A stretch of DNA of 64,000 nt from Tenacibaculum sp. 190524A02b (GCF_964036645.1 NZ_OZ038525.1:2502501-2566500); one strand, 5' to 3'; shown: positions 7,481-16,593, numbered from the stretch's first letter. The notes: generated by a model not told the origin, from the letters alone. Numbers and translations are program-made.

Positions 7481-7501
7481 AATTATTATGCTGTAATAAT
7501 T
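7481..7501. promoter_or_regulatory. Inverted repeat at the WYL gene promoter
   Basis: AATTATTA-TGCTG-TAATAATT has perfect 8-bp arms and runs into TATCTTTA (7501-7508), a near match to the TAnnTTTG -7 element. It is well placed as an autoregulatory operator for the gene at 7547 (inference). Confidence 0.45.
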
Positions 7502-7546
7502 ATCTTTACATAACTCAAGTTGCATACTAAAAATTAACTCATATTT

Positions 7547-8545
7547 ATGGCCAATAGCAAACATGCTCATCTAAGGTATAATATACTAGATTATTGCTTT
7601 AGAAAAAAAGCACTGAATTTTAATCAATTATTAGTCTATGTGAATAATCAAATAGAAAAATATTATCCCGAAGAAAATATTTCAGAACGAACTTTAAGAG
7701 AAGATTTAAAATTATTTCGAGATCATAAACAAGGGTTTGGCGCTCCACTTCCTAATAAAGTGAGAGTTTTAAAATATGATACTCCAAATTTTTCCATTGC
7801 AACAAAACCATTATTGGAATATGAACAATATTTAATTGAAGCTGCTCAACAGTTACTACAAAGGTTCGAAAACCACCCTAAATATGAGAAGTTAGCAGAA
7901 GCTTTACTTACATTTCAAGAAGAAGAAGATCAAGACAATCAATTATCAAAAGTCTTGTTTTATGACTACAATAAAGAATATAAAGGAATTAAACACCTTA
8001 AACCTTTATACCTAGCCATAAAAAAGAAACAAGTTCTTCAAATTACGTTTTTAGGTTTTAATAACAGTGAATCTAAAATATTTGAGTTTCATCCTTATGT
8101 ATTAAAACAATATAATAGAAGGTGGTTTGTTTTTGGACTTAATAAAACAAAAAACATTGCACAATGGAGTATTCCTTTAGACGAAAGATTACTGAATTTT
8201 GAAGTACTAGAAGATGCTAATTTTATTGAAACAGCAACCAATTGGGAGTCTTTTTTCAGACCAATAATTGGTGTTGTTAAACCTGTTAATGCCACCATAG
8301 AAAAGATTATACTCCGCTTTTATAATGGTAGAGAACAATATTTTAAAACCAAACCCCTGCATCCTGATTACGAGGAGTTTTTTGAAGAAGATAAACAAAA
8401 CCAAATCTGGTTTGAGGCTATTATTAATAAAGAATTAGTACAACAATTGTTATCATATGGTCAAGATGTTGAAGTGATTGCTCCAGAGCGTTTAAAACTA
8501 AAAATGAAAGAACATGCAGAGAACATGCAAAACTATTACAGTTAA
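7547..8545 (+). CDS. WYL-domain transcriptional regulator of the restriction island
   Basis: In this 332-residue protein, the N-terminal 70 residues form a winged helix (ILDYCFRKKALNFNQLLVYV, then ISERTLREDLKLFRD). A WYL domain follows (about 150-215: YLAIKKKQVLQITFLGFN, FHPYVLKQYNRRWFVFGLN, WSIPLDERLLNFEVL), and then a C-terminal WCX-like extension (EKIILRF...FKTKPLHPDYEE). WYL proteins sense ligands, often nucleic acid pieces, and many control phage-defence loci such as BREX (BrxR) and CBASS. It is the first gene of the island and precedes the methylase-kinase gene by 53 bases. A perfect inverted repeat overlaps its own promoter, and the 42-bp array lies upstream. The start ATG 7547 gives the full HTH. 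Confidence 0.88.
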   Translation: MANSKHAHLRYNILDYCFRKKALNFNQLLVYVNNQIEKYYPEENISERTLREDLKLFRDHKQGFGAPLPNKVRVLKYDTPNFSIATKPLLEYEQYLIEAAQQLLQRFENHPKYEKLAEALLTFQEEEDQDNQLSKVLFYDYNKEYKGIKHLKPLYLAIKKKQVLQITFLGFNNSESKIFEFHPYVLKQYNRRWFVFGLNKTKNIAQWSIPLDERLLNFEVLEDANFIETATNWESFFRPIIGVVKPVNATIEKIILRFYNGREQYFKTKPLHPDYEEFFEEDKQNQIWFEAIINKELVQQLLSYGQDVEVIAPERLKLKMKEHAENMQNYYS

Positions 8546-8550
8546 AACTA

Positions 8551-8584
8551 TGCAATTACTCCGCATAAAAAAACACTTAATTTG
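8551..8584 (+). promoter_or_regulatory. Shared 17-bp motif plus -7 element before the methylase-kinase gene
   Basis: TGCAATTACTCCGCATA (8551-8567) is followed by TTAATTTG (8577-8584), a one-mismatch TAnnTTTG element. The identical 17-mer and a -7 element at the identical 26-base offset precede the DUF2130 gene (12276-12309). The motif covers the -33 region and has ATGC/GCAT ends, so a dimeric regulator is plausible. Confidence 0.6.
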
Positions 8585-8598
8585 TAGACAAGTATTTA

Positions 8599-11088
8599 AT
8601 GAAGCTTATGAGAGAAGATAATTATATAGTTGAGAAAATATCAGATCAGTTCTGGCAATCTGCCCATGTTTTGAAAACAATAGTATTAGATGCTAGCCTT
8701 GATCTTACACTTTTTTTTGTTTGTGTATATAAAGACGAAATTTTTACGGATCTGAATATGGCCTCTCGTCATGAGCAATTAAACGAGATAAAAAAAAATA
8801 TTCAAAATAACTCATTTTACAGCAGAATATATGAAGTTTATGCTCCTCTGATTGATAATATCCCTCCAAATCAATTAGATCAGTTATTTTATCATATTAC
8901 GAATATTAGCCACTATGATTTAAATTTATATTTTCATAAAGTCTTTGAAAAGATTCTTCAAAAAATTTTCTCCTATAAAGGAAAGTACTCAGGCGAATCC
9001 ATACAGCCAAAAGAAATAAGTCGTTTGATTATAAAATTAGCAAAATTACCTACTAACGCTAAGGTATACAATCCTTTTGCTGGTTTAGCATCTTTTGGTA
9101 TATTCTTAGAAGGCTTTCATGAATATTATGGTCAGGAAATAAACCAACAAACATGGGCAATTGGAAAAATGAGATTGAAAGCTCATAACAAAGACTTTAG
9201 CTATAGATATGAATTAAGTGATTCAATAGAAAAATGGGATGAATTTAAAAAATATGATCTTATTGTTGCCACCCCGCCTTTTGGTATGCGAATACCCAAA
9301 TACATAGATTCATATTTTTTTGGAAAATCATACGGAACGATTGAGAACTTTCTAATTGATAAAGGTCTTAATTCATTAAAAAATAATGGAAAGTTAATCA
9401 CTGTTTTTTCATTATCCTTTCTCTTCAAGGGTGGACAATCTACTAGAATAAAAAAATGGTTAATAGATAAGAACTTTATAGATACTATTATAACATTACC
9501 TTCGGGTCTGTTTTCAAATACCAATATTCCTGTATGTATTATCATTTTTAAAACTGTTTCTTCACGCCCAGGTTATGTAAAGCTATTGGATGCCTCAAAT
9601 TTTTATAGCAAAGATGGCCCAAGAAATAAGATTTTAAATAATCAACAAATTATAGATCTTTTAAATGATGATTTAGAAAATGACTATTTAAAATATATAA
9701 GTACGGAGCATTTTTATAAAAATGATTTCGACTTGTCTTTCGGTAGATACTTTTTAAAAGATATAAATGGTACGCCTTTAAAGGAATTTGCTGAGATTAT
9801 AAATGGATCTAAAGCTCCTCAAGGTAAAAAAATGCGTCAAGTGCAAATTAAAAACTTAAAAGACGAAGTTTTCGACAGTAAATTAAATAGTACTGAAATC
9901 AATTTAAGTGTTATAAATAGAGGTACATTTAAAATAATTGAAAAATCTTGTATCTTAATCGCTACCAAATGGAACTCACTCAAACCTACCTATTTTGAAT
10001 ATACTGGGGAACCAATTGCAATATCTAGATCTATTGTAGCTCTTCGACTAAATGAAGATATCGTTGACCCTACATTTTTCATCAATGAATTATCAGCTGA
10101 TTATATAAAAAAACAATTGAAAGCTTACAGAGTTGGCTCCGTTCAACCAATACTTCGTAGTAAAGATTTAATTAACATTATTTTTCAATTGCCTACTATG
10201 CAAGAGCAGAAGGCAAAAGTTAGTGCAATTATTGAGCTATCCGACAGACTTAAAAAAATAGAAGCTGAAAAAGAAAACATTGTAAGAGGTATTCAAAAAG
10301 AAGAAACTGAAAGCTCAACTTCTTTAAGCCATATATTAGGGAAGCCACTATTAAGTATTGGTTCCTCTATAGAAATAATTCAAAATGCTTTAACCAAAGT
10401 AGACCCTAACTGGAAAAATATTGTAATTAGTGAACGAAGACAGTTTAAGATGTCTGATGCGTTTGATTCTATTTCAAAAAATTTAAAATACATTCAGGAA
10501 TTAGCAGATGTCAACACAGCATTAGTGAGTGTATCTGCATTTAATTTAACTGAAATTCATTTCCTAAAGTTTTTGTCAGAATTTGTAAAAACCGAAAAAA
10601 AGAGTTTAAATGGCAATATTGATCTTAAACTAGATATACATGATGATATTAAGGAACAAATGAATAATCAAATATTGATTAAAGGGAATGAACAAAAGCT
10701 AAAAATTGTTTTAACCAATCTTATAGATAATGCTAAAAATCATGCTTTTATTAATAAAGACCAGGAGCATAAAATAAATATAGAAATCCTTCCATTTACT
10801 GGTAATGAAAAAGAGGCTGATCAATTCAATTATGATATAGATGGAAGAAAATCTTACGTAGAAGTTAAGGTCTCTAATACAGGAAAACCATTTCCCAAAG
10901 ACCTAAAATTAGAGGATTATATTAGAAAAAGTTTTGCCGTGGGGGCAACCAAAAACAAAGGTCTTGGAGGATATGAGGTGAATGAAATACTTAAAGTACA
11001 TAATGACAGAAAACAAGCTTTAAATATTATCTCAAATCAAGAATTAGAATATTGTACAACAATATCATTTTTATTACCAATTATTTAA
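8599..11088 (+). CDS. N6-methylase-like / HsdS-like / histidine-kinase fusion protein
   Basis: This protein has 829 residues. Residues 110-390 are a type I N6-adenine methylase-like domain: SAM motif NPFAGLASF (158-166) and motif IV TPPF at 225-228, where N, D or S is expected in place of T, so activity is doubtful. Residues 390-545 are one HsdS-like specificity half (LKEFAEIINGSK, then ILRSKDL...LPTMQEQKAKV) with a coiled coil. Residues 570-829 are a histidine-kinase module: H-box HILGKPLLSI (His578), N-box LTNLIDNAKNHA, G1 SNTGKPFP and G2 KNKGLGGYEV. Its receiver partner begins 2 bases after the stop. The likely role is to recognise DNA or its methylation and signal by phosphotransfer. The start 8599 is chosen because the shared promoter motif lies just before it. 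Confidence 0.85.
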   Translation: MKLMREDNYIVEKISDQFWQSAHVLKTIVLDASLDLTLFFVCVYKDEIFTDLNMASRHEQLNEIKKNIQNNSFYSRIYEVYAPLIDNIPPNQLDQLFYHITNISHYDLNLYFHKVFEKILQKIFSYKGKYSGESIQPKEISRLIIKLAKLPTNAKVYNPFAGLASFGIFLEGFHEYYGQEINQQTWAIGKMRLKAHNKDFSYRYELSDSIEKWDEFKKYDLIVATPPFGMRIPKYIDSYFFGKSYGTIENFLIDKGLNSLKNNGKLITVFSLSFLFKGGQSTRIKKWLIDKNFIDTIITLPSGLFSNTNIPVCIIIFKTVSSRPGYVKLLDASNFYSKDGPRNKILNNQQIIDLLNDDLENDYLKYISTEHFYKNDFDLSFGRYFLKDINGTPLKEFAEIINGSKAPQGKKMRQVQIKNLKDEVFDSKLNSTEINLSVINRGTFKIIEKSCILIATKWNSLKPTYFEYTGEPIAISRSIVALRLNEDIVDPTFFINELSADYIKKQLKAYRVGSVQPILRSKDLINIIFQLPTMQEQKAKVSAIIELSDRLKKIEAEKENIVRGIQKEETESSTSLSHILGKPLLSIGSSIEIIQNALTKVDPNWKNIVISERRQFKMSDAFDSISKNLKYIQELADVNTALVSVSAFNLTEIHFLKFLSEFVKTEKKSLNGNIDLKLDIHDDIKEQMNNQILIKGNEQKLKIVLTNLIDNAKNHAFINKDQEHKINIEILPFTGNEKEADQFNYDIDGRKSYVEVKVSNTGKPFPKDLKLEDYIRKSFAVGATKNKGLGGYEVNEILKVHNDRKQALNIISNQELEYCTTISFLLPII

Positions 11089-11090
11089 TT

Positions 11091-12272
11091 ATGAATAAAA
11101 CCTATAACATACTTTGGATAGATGATGAACACAATCACGAAGAAATGGATACATTTATTATCCAAACTGAACAACAAGATATTTTATTACATGGATATGG
11201 ATCTTTTGTAGAGGGTTTTGAAGCTTTAGAAGCTGATTTAAATTTCTATGATGCAATTGTGCTAGATGCTCTCTTTTTTGAAGAGAAAGATTCAGAAACA
11301 GTCAGCCCAATGGCATTGGGTTCAGCTATTAAAAGAATTTATGAACTCAGAACAAAAAAAACATTTCCATATTTTATTCTTTCTGGTCAATCGAATTTTA
11401 CTGAAGTTTCGAATCCTATTATTGAAGCTTTTAAATTAAGATGTTACAATAAAAAGAATTCAGAGGATGTAAAAGAATTACTTATCAACATCAAAAAAGA
11501 AGCTGATGCTCAAGTAGATCTTCAAATAAAACATGAAAACCAACAATTATTCGACATTCTAAAAAACTATCCGGATTCTGCTAGAGATACATTTATCTCA
11601 ATCTTTAAAGGCTTAAAAGGTATTAACAATCAGTTTGATGATCAATTATACTTTACTCAACTAAGAATTATATTAGAGACTATGTTTAGAATGGCTAATG
11701 CATATGGTTTATTACACGATAAATGTGTTCAAGTAAATGGTAACAAAGTTAATTTATCTGAATCTAGTTTATTTCTTTCAGGTTATGATACTAAGCACCT
11801 AAAAGTTAGTTGTTCAGTAACCCACTTTCCAAAAATAATAGCGGATAATGTAAAAAACATTATTGATATTACTGGAGCTGCTTCGCATACTACTGTCGTA
11901 GATGTAACTAAAAACATACATATTCAAGCATATCGTAATGCTATAAAAACCCCTTATTTATTATATTCATTGGCACTTCAACTAATGGATACATTAATTT
12001 GGTTTGATGACTATATTAAAGTAAATAGTGACATAGCAACCAATAAATCACATTGGCAAGATATCATGTACAATGCAAATGGAAATAAATATGAAATAGG
12101 AAAATTACAAAATATTGCTAGAAACGGATGGGGTACTATTTTAATAAATGGAGGTTTAGAAAGTATTAGCGTATTTAAAGATGATATAACAAGACTCAGT
12201 CTAAAGGTTGGAGATCAGATTAAGTTTACAATTAAAGCCTCTTCTATTGCGAAAGACATAACTAAAGCTTAA
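11091..12272 (+). CDS. Receiver-domain protein paired with the methylase-kinase
   Basis: This 393-residue protein starts at ATG 11091, two bases after the stop of the kinase gene; the upstream extension in frame lies inside that gene and is rejected. Residues 4-130 form a receiver domain: ILWIDDE gives acidic Asp11/Asp12, YDAIVLDALFF gives the phosphoacceptor Asp59, ILSGQS gives Ser98, and YNKKN gives the conserved Lys (121). All four positions needed for phosphorylation are present. The remaining 250 residues form a mostly helical domain with no recognised family (LFDILKNYPDSARDTFISIF, LRIILETMFRMANAYGLL, a segment around ITGAASHTTVVD). No DNA-binding motif is visible, so the output may be protein contact, for instance with the restriction complex (inference). 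Confidence 0.85.
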   Translation: MNKTYNILWIDDEHNHEEMDTFIIQTEQQDILLHGYGSFVEGFEALEADLNFYDAIVLDALFFEEKDSETVSPMALGSAIKRIYELRTKKTFPYFILSGQSNFTEVSNPIIEAFKLRCYNKKNSEDVKELLINIKKEADAQVDLQIKHENQQLFDILKNYPDSARDTFISIFKGLKGINNQFDDQLYFTQLRIILETMFRMANAYGLLHDKCVQVNGNKVNLSESSLFLSGYDTKHLKVSCSVTHFPKIIADNVKNIIDITGAASHTTVVDVTKNIHIQAYRNAIKTPYLLYSLALQLMDTLIWFDDYIKVNSDIATNKSHWQDIMYNANGNKYEIGKLQNIARNGWGTILINGGLESISVFKDDITRLSLKVGDQIKFTIKASSIAKDITKA

Positions 12273-12275
12273 CCC

Positions 12276-12309
12276 TGCAATTACTCCGCATAGTTTATTT
12301 GTAGTTTTG
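12276..12309 (+). promoter_or_regulatory. Shared 17-bp motif plus -7 element before the DUF2130-hsdMS operon
   Basis: TGCAATTACTCCGCATA (12276-12292) and TAGTTTTG (12302-12309), a perfect TAnnTTTG, lie 26 bases apart start to start, as at 8551-8584. The motif begins 4 bases after the receiver gene. Confidence 0.65.
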
Positions 12310-12335
12310 TAGTATAATTATTAAATGAGAAAGTT

Positions 12336-13676
12336 ATGAAAGATAACCACATTCAGTGTCCTAACTGCCAGGAAGTTTTTAAAGTAGATGAATCTGTGTA
12401 CACAGATATTGTAAAACAAGTAAGAGATCAACAGTTTAAAGAAGAAGTAGCTAACAGACTACTAGCGGCTGAAAATGAAAAAAAAGCAGCTGTAGAACTA
12501 GCAGAAACCAAAGTAAAAAATGCTTTTGACAAGCAATTAACCCAGAAGGAAAACGAACTCAATGCACTAAAATTTCAAAGTAAGGCAGCACTAACGGAAC
12601 AGTTGGCGCAAAAACAGAAAGAAATTGAGTTACTAAAAGAAAAAAGTAAAACAGCATTACTTGAAGAAACTTCTAAAAAAGATGCTACTATTAAAGATTT
12701 GGAAGCTAAATTACAACAAGCCGCATCGGATAAAGAATTAGCATTACAAAAAGCGGTAATCCATATTGAAAAAAAAAGAGACCAGTTAGAAAATGATATC
12801 AAACTTAAAGAAGCAGAAAAAATAAATCTTGAAAAATCATTAAGAGAAGAGTTCCGATTAGAAAAAGATCATATTGCAAAAGAACTTCAATTAAAAGATG
12901 ATGAAATTCATCGTTTAAAAGATTTTAAACAAAAGCTTTCTACCAAAATGTTAGGAGAAACCCTAGAACAGCATTGTGAAATAGCGTTTAATAAATTAAG
13001 AGCCACTGCTTTTCAAAACGCTTATTTTGAAAAAGACAACGATGCTTCTTCTGGTACCAAAGGAGATTATATTTTTAAAGAAGCCGATGCTAACGGAAAT
13101 GAGGTTGTTTCTATAATGTTTGAAATGAAAAATGAAAACGAAACAACAGCTACCAAAAAGAAAAACGAAGACTTTTTAGCCAAATTAGATAAAGATAGAA
13201 AAACAAAAGGTTGTGAATACGCTGTTTTGGTTTCTTTATTAGAGGCAGATAATGAGTATTACAATACAGGTATTGTTGATGTTTCACACAAATACGAAAA
13301 AATGTATGTGATACGTCCGCAATTTTTTATCCAAATAATTACCTTGTTAAGAAACTCTGGTAGTAAAGCCTTGCAATATAAAGCAGAATTAAACGCTGTT
13401 AGAAATCAAAATATTGACATCACTAATTTTGAAGAAAAAATGAACGCTTTTAAAACTGGCTTTGCTAGAAATTATGAGTTAGCAAAAAAACAGTTTGGAA
13501 CCGCTATTCAAGAAATAGATAAAAGTATTTTGCATTTAAATAAAATAAAAGAAGCGCTTACAAAATCAGAAAACAATCTTAGATTAGCCAATAATAAAGC
13601 AGAGGATTTAAGTATTAAAAAACTTACCCGTGGCAACCCAACCATGAAAAGTAAGTTTGAAAACTTAAGCAATTAA
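12336..13676 (+). CDS. DUF2130 family protein: zinc-ribbon, coiled coil and PD-(D/E)XK-like domain
   Basis: In this 446-residue protein, CPNC at residues 8-11 is half of a possible zinc ribbon. Residues 25-205 are a long coiled coil (heptads such as [13 protein letters not shown] and [13 protein letters not shown]). The C-terminal domain shows a nuclease-like signature: Asp244 (KGDYIF) and Glu263-x-Lys265 (MFEMKNE), matching the D...ExK pattern of the PD-(D/E)XK fold to which DUF2130 is assigned as far as I know. The family is often met beside type I restriction genes, but its job is not established. It leads the operon with hsdM (16-base gap) and shares its promoter motif with the kinase pair. 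Unmodified-DNA binding or cleavage is an inference. Confidence 0.8.
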   Translation: MKDNHIQCPNCQEVFKVDESVYTDIVKQVRDQQFKEEVANRLLAAENEKKAAVELAETKVKNAFDKQLTQKENELNALKFQSKAALTEQLAQKQKEIELLKEKSKTALLEETSKKDATIKDLEAKLQQAASDKELALQKAVIHIEKKRDQLENDIKLKEAEKINLEKSLREEFRLEKDHIAKELQLKDDEIHRLKDFKQKLSTKMLGETLEQHCEIAFNKLRATAFQNAYFEKDNDASSGTKGDYIFKEADANGNEVVSIMFEMKNENETTATKKKNEDFLAKLDKDRKTKGCEYAVLVSLLEADNEYYNTGIVDVSHKYEKMYVIRPQFFIQIITLLRNSGSKALQYKAELNAVRNQNIDITNFEEKMNAFKTGFARNYELAKKQFGTAIQEIDKSILHLNKIKEALTKSENNLRLANNKAEDLSIKKLTRGNPTMKSKFENLSN

Positions 13677-13692
13677 AATACAGACACTAAAA

Positions 13693-15363
13693 ATGATTAC
13701 AGGAGAATTAAAGAGTAAAATTGATAAAATTTGGGGTGATTTCAGGAGTGGAGGAATTTCCACCCCAATCACTGTTATTGAGCAATTTACCTACCTTATA
13801 TTTTTACGACAGTTAAACGAAAAGCAAACGCAAAAAGAAAAGGAAGCAAATTTGTTAGGTATTGCAATAGAAAATGAGATTTACCCAGAAAAATACAAGA
13901 AATTTCGCTGGAGTTATTTTAAGCAACTCACCCCAGAAGAGAGATTTATCTTATTTACACGCCCACAAAAGGAGATGGACAATTTAACGGCTTTTGATTT
14001 TATGAAAAACATAGGTAAACAAGGAGGGGTGTTTGCCCAGCACATGAAAGGAGCCATGTTTATGATACAAACCCCAGGCTTGTTGGATAAGGTGGTACAG
14101 CAAATTGATGCGCTTAATATTAATGATAAGGATTTACTGGGCGATTTATACGAATACATGCTCTCAAAAATTGCAGAAGCAGGCACCAATGGGCAATTCC
14201 GTACGCCTCGCCATATTATTCGTATGATGGTAGAAATAATGCAACCCAAAAAAGAAGATACCATTTGCGATCCGTCAAGCGGAACGGCAGGTTTTTTGGT
14301 AGCGGCAGGGCAATATATTTACGAAAAACATAACGATTGGTTTTTAGACGAAACCTTTAGAAACCACTTTCATAACCAAATGTTTAACGGTATTGAATTT
14401 GATCCTAACATGCTTCGTATTGGCGCTATGAACATGCAATCACATGGCTTGGAAAACCCAACACTTATTGGTAAAGATGCCTTGAGTACTAAGTTAACCA
14501 CCGAATACCAATACAACGATAAGCTTTCACAAGAAGAAAATGAAAAAAAGGAAAAAGAATTTCAGAAAGAAATTCTTGAAGAAGCCTACTCGCTTATTTT
14601 AGCCAATCCGCCGTTTAAAGGAAGTTTAGACTATGAGGAGGTAGAAAGTAGCTTATTAAAAGTTACCAAAACCAAAAAAACCGAATTGTTGTTTTTAGCC
14701 CTTATGCTACGCTTGCTAAAAACAGGAGGACGCGCCGCAGTTATTGTACCCGATGGCGTATTGTTTGGAAGCTCAAATGCACATAAAAGCATACGTAAAC
14801 AGCTTGTTGAAAACCAACAACTACACGCTGTAATTTCCATGCCTAGTGGTGTATTTAAACCTTATGCAGTAGTAAGTACAGCTATTTTAATATTTACCAA
14901 AACCAACTCTGGTGGTACCGATAAAGTTTGGTTTTACGACATGAAAGCCGATGGTTTAAGTTTAGATGATAAACGTAACTTATTAGTAACCGAGGCAGCT
15001 TTTGAACAGTGTTTTACAGAACCTGAAAATATAGTAACAGAGGTAAAAGAGAAATGTGATATCCCACAAATATTATTAGATGCTCAAAAACTCCTAAATG
15101 TCAGTTCGGATAATACGTCATTGCGAGAAGGTACGACGAAGCAATCTCTTGAAGAGAAGTACGCAGACCGCACCCAACAAAGCTTCCTAGTACCCAAACA
15201 AGAAATTATTGACAAAAATTGGGATTTATCCATTAACCGCTACAAAGAAATTGTATACAAAGAAATTGAGTACGAAGCCCCAAGTGCATTATTACAGCAA
15301 ATAAAAGACTTAGATGCCCAACGTACGCAAGCCATGTTGAACCTTGAAAAGATGATAGGTTAA
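13693..15363 (+). CDS. hsdM: Type I restriction-modification N6-adenine methyltransferase subunit
   Basis: In this 556-residue protein, the helical N-terminal HsdM domain (DFRSGGISTPITVIEQFTYLIFLRQL) is followed by the methylase core: QFRTPRHIIRMMV, SAM-binding DPSSGTAGFL (from Asp193) and catalytic NPPF (305-308). It methylates adenine in the site chosen by HsdS and forms the M2S core of the enzyme. hsdS follows one base after the stop, so the two are translationally coupled. Unusually, residues 475-485 (TSLREGTTKQS) are encoded by DNA matching a dispersed noncoding repeat (GTCATTGCGAG...GAAGCAATCT), which appears to have entered a linker before the C-terminal helices without breaking the frame. 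All catalytic motifs are intact. Confidence 0.96.
   Translation: MITGELKSKIDKIWGDFRSGGISTPITVIEQFTYLIFLRQLNEKQTQKEKEANLLGIAIENEIYPEKYKKFRWSYFKQLTPEERFILFTRPQKEMDNLTAFDFMKNIGKQGGVFAQHMKGAMFMIQTPGLLDKVVQQIDALNINDKDLLGDLYEYMLSKIAEAGTNGQFRTPRHIIRMMVEIMQPKKEDTICDPSSGTAGFLVAAGQYIYEKHNDWFLDETFRNHFHNQMFNGIEFDPNMLRIGAMNMQSHGLENPTLIGKDALSTKLTTEYQYNDKLSQEENEKKEKEFQKEILEEAYSLILANPPFKGSLDYEEVESSLLKVTKTKKTELLFLALMLRLLKTGGRAAVIVPDGVLFGSSNAHKSIRKQLVENQQLHAVISMPSGVFKPYAVVSTAILIFTKTNSGGTDKVWFYDMKADGLSLDDKRNLLVTEAAFEQCFTEPENIVTEVKEKCDIPQILLDAQKLLNVSSDNTSLREGTTKQSLEEKYADRTQQSFLVPKQEIIDKNWDLSINRYKEIVYKEIEYEAPSALLQQIKDLDAQRTQAMLNLEKMIG
15117..15150. repeat. Dispersed-repeat fragment inside hsdM
   Basis: GTCATTGCGAGAAGGTACGA followed by CGAAGCAATCT resembles the left core of the intergenic elements at 4198 and 5860 (GTCATTACGA...GAAGTAATCTTT) and the well-known Bacteroidota GTCATTGCGAGG...GAAGCAATCT repeats. 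It is in frame within the hsdM coding sequence. Confidence 0.6.
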
Positions 15364-15364
15364 T

Positions 15365-16564
15365 ATGGAATTAGTAAGTATAAAATCCATAATTGAAAAG
15401 CCTATTACAGGGGAATGGGGAACAGAAGGGAATGGAGTTAATGTAATTAGAACTACAAATTTCACTAATGAAGGAAAACTAAATTTAGAAAATGTTGTTA
15501 AAAGGATTGTTGATGAAAAAAAAGTAAAGGCTAAAAAATTAGTATTTGGAGATGTTATTATTGAGAAATCAGGAGGAAGTCCTAAGCAACCAGTTGGACG
15601 AGTTGTGTTTTTTGATCAGAAAACAGAATTATACTTATGTAATAATTTCACCTCTATCTTACGTCCTAAAAAAGATAAAGTCTATCCAAAATATCTTTTA
15701 TTTATTTTATTCATAAACCATCAAAAAGGAGTTACAAGCAGATATCAAAATAAGACAACAGGAATTATAAATCTTAAATTACAAAATTATATCTCGGAAC
15801 TCAAAATCCCCCTACCATCATTACCCGAACAAAAACGTATAGCCGCTATATTAGACGAAGCAGACAAGCTACGCCAACTAAATACGCAATTGATCAAAAA
15901 ATACGATGCCCTAATGCAAAGTTTATTTTTAGATATGTTTGGGGATGTAGGAATGAGTAAAACGAAAGAAAATTTTATTCAACTTAAAGAGTTAATTACC
16001 CAAAAACCTGATAATGGTTTTTTTGCAAAAAAAGACTTATACAATTCTTTAGGCACCCCTGTTGTTTGGTTAAATAATTTTATCGATAAAATATATATAG
16101 ACCAAATGAATTTAAGAAGAGCTCAGGTGTCAAGAAAAGATGACAAATATGCTTTAGAATATGGAGATGCTTTGTTTTGTCGTTCATCTTTAACCGTTGA
16201 AGGAATTGGTAAGTGTGCAATTGTTCCTGAGAGTTTGAAAGAAAAAACATTATTTGAATGTCATATTATTAGATTGAAATTTAATTTAGATAAGATTGTA
16301 CCTGAATATTTTAGATTTTTATCCAATACTAATTATTTCAGATCTAATATTAAGAAAAGAGCTAAAACTTCAACAATGACAACAATATCACAGGATGGTA
16401 TTACAGATATAAAAATACCAGTACCTCCTATTCAATTACAAATTCAATTTAGAGAAAGTTTAAGAATTATTCAAGAACAAAAACAACAAGCCCAAGCAGC
16501 CTTGCAAAAAAGTGAAGACTTGTTTAACAGTTTGTTACAAAAAGCCTTTAAAGGGCAGTTATAA
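15365..16564 (+). CDS. hsdS: Type I restriction-modification specificity subunit
   Basis: In this 399-residue protein, the first target-recognition domain (1-150) ends in the conserved block LPSLPEQKRIAAILDEADKL, the central helical spacer that sets the distance between half-sites. A second recognition domain (about 205-365) ends in IPVPPIQLQIQF and a C-terminal helix (LFNSLLQKAFKGQL). The two-TRD layout is the standard one, so the enzyme should recognise a bipartite asymmetric site. The ATG lies one base after the hsdM stop. The recognition sequence cannot be told from the protein by eye. No extra hsdS copies or inverted repeats for phase variation are present within the window. Confidence 0.95.
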   Translation: MELVSIKSIIEKPITGEWGTEGNGVNVIRTTNFTNEGKLNLENVVKRIVDEKKVKAKKLVFGDVIIEKSGGSPKQPVGRVVFFDQKTELYLCNNFTSILRPKKDKVYPKYLLFILFINHQKGVTSRYQNKTTGIINLKLQNYISELKIPLPSLPEQKRIAAILDEADKLRQLNTQLIKKYDALMQSLFLDMFGDVGMSKTKENFIQLKELITQKPDNGFFAKKDLYNSLGTPVVWLNNFIDKIYIDQMNLRRAQVSRKDDKYALEYGDALFCRSSLTVEGIGKCAIVPESLKEKTLFECHIIRLKFNLDKIVPEYFRFLSNTNYFRSNIKKRAKTSTMTTISQDGITDIKIPVPPIQLQIQFRESLRIIQEQKQQAQAALQKSEDLFNSLLQKAFKGQL

Positions 16565-16593
16565 ATGAGTTCAATGATTTATAAAGAGAATTA

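Noticed and set aside
11052..11090. Longer start of the receiver protein
   Set aside because: It lies inside the kinase gene; the ATG at 11091 is two bases after the kinase stop and begins just before the receiver fold.
13693..15363. hsdM as a pseudogene because a repeat is inserted
   Set aside because: The frame continues through the insert and all catalytic motifs and the C-terminus are present.
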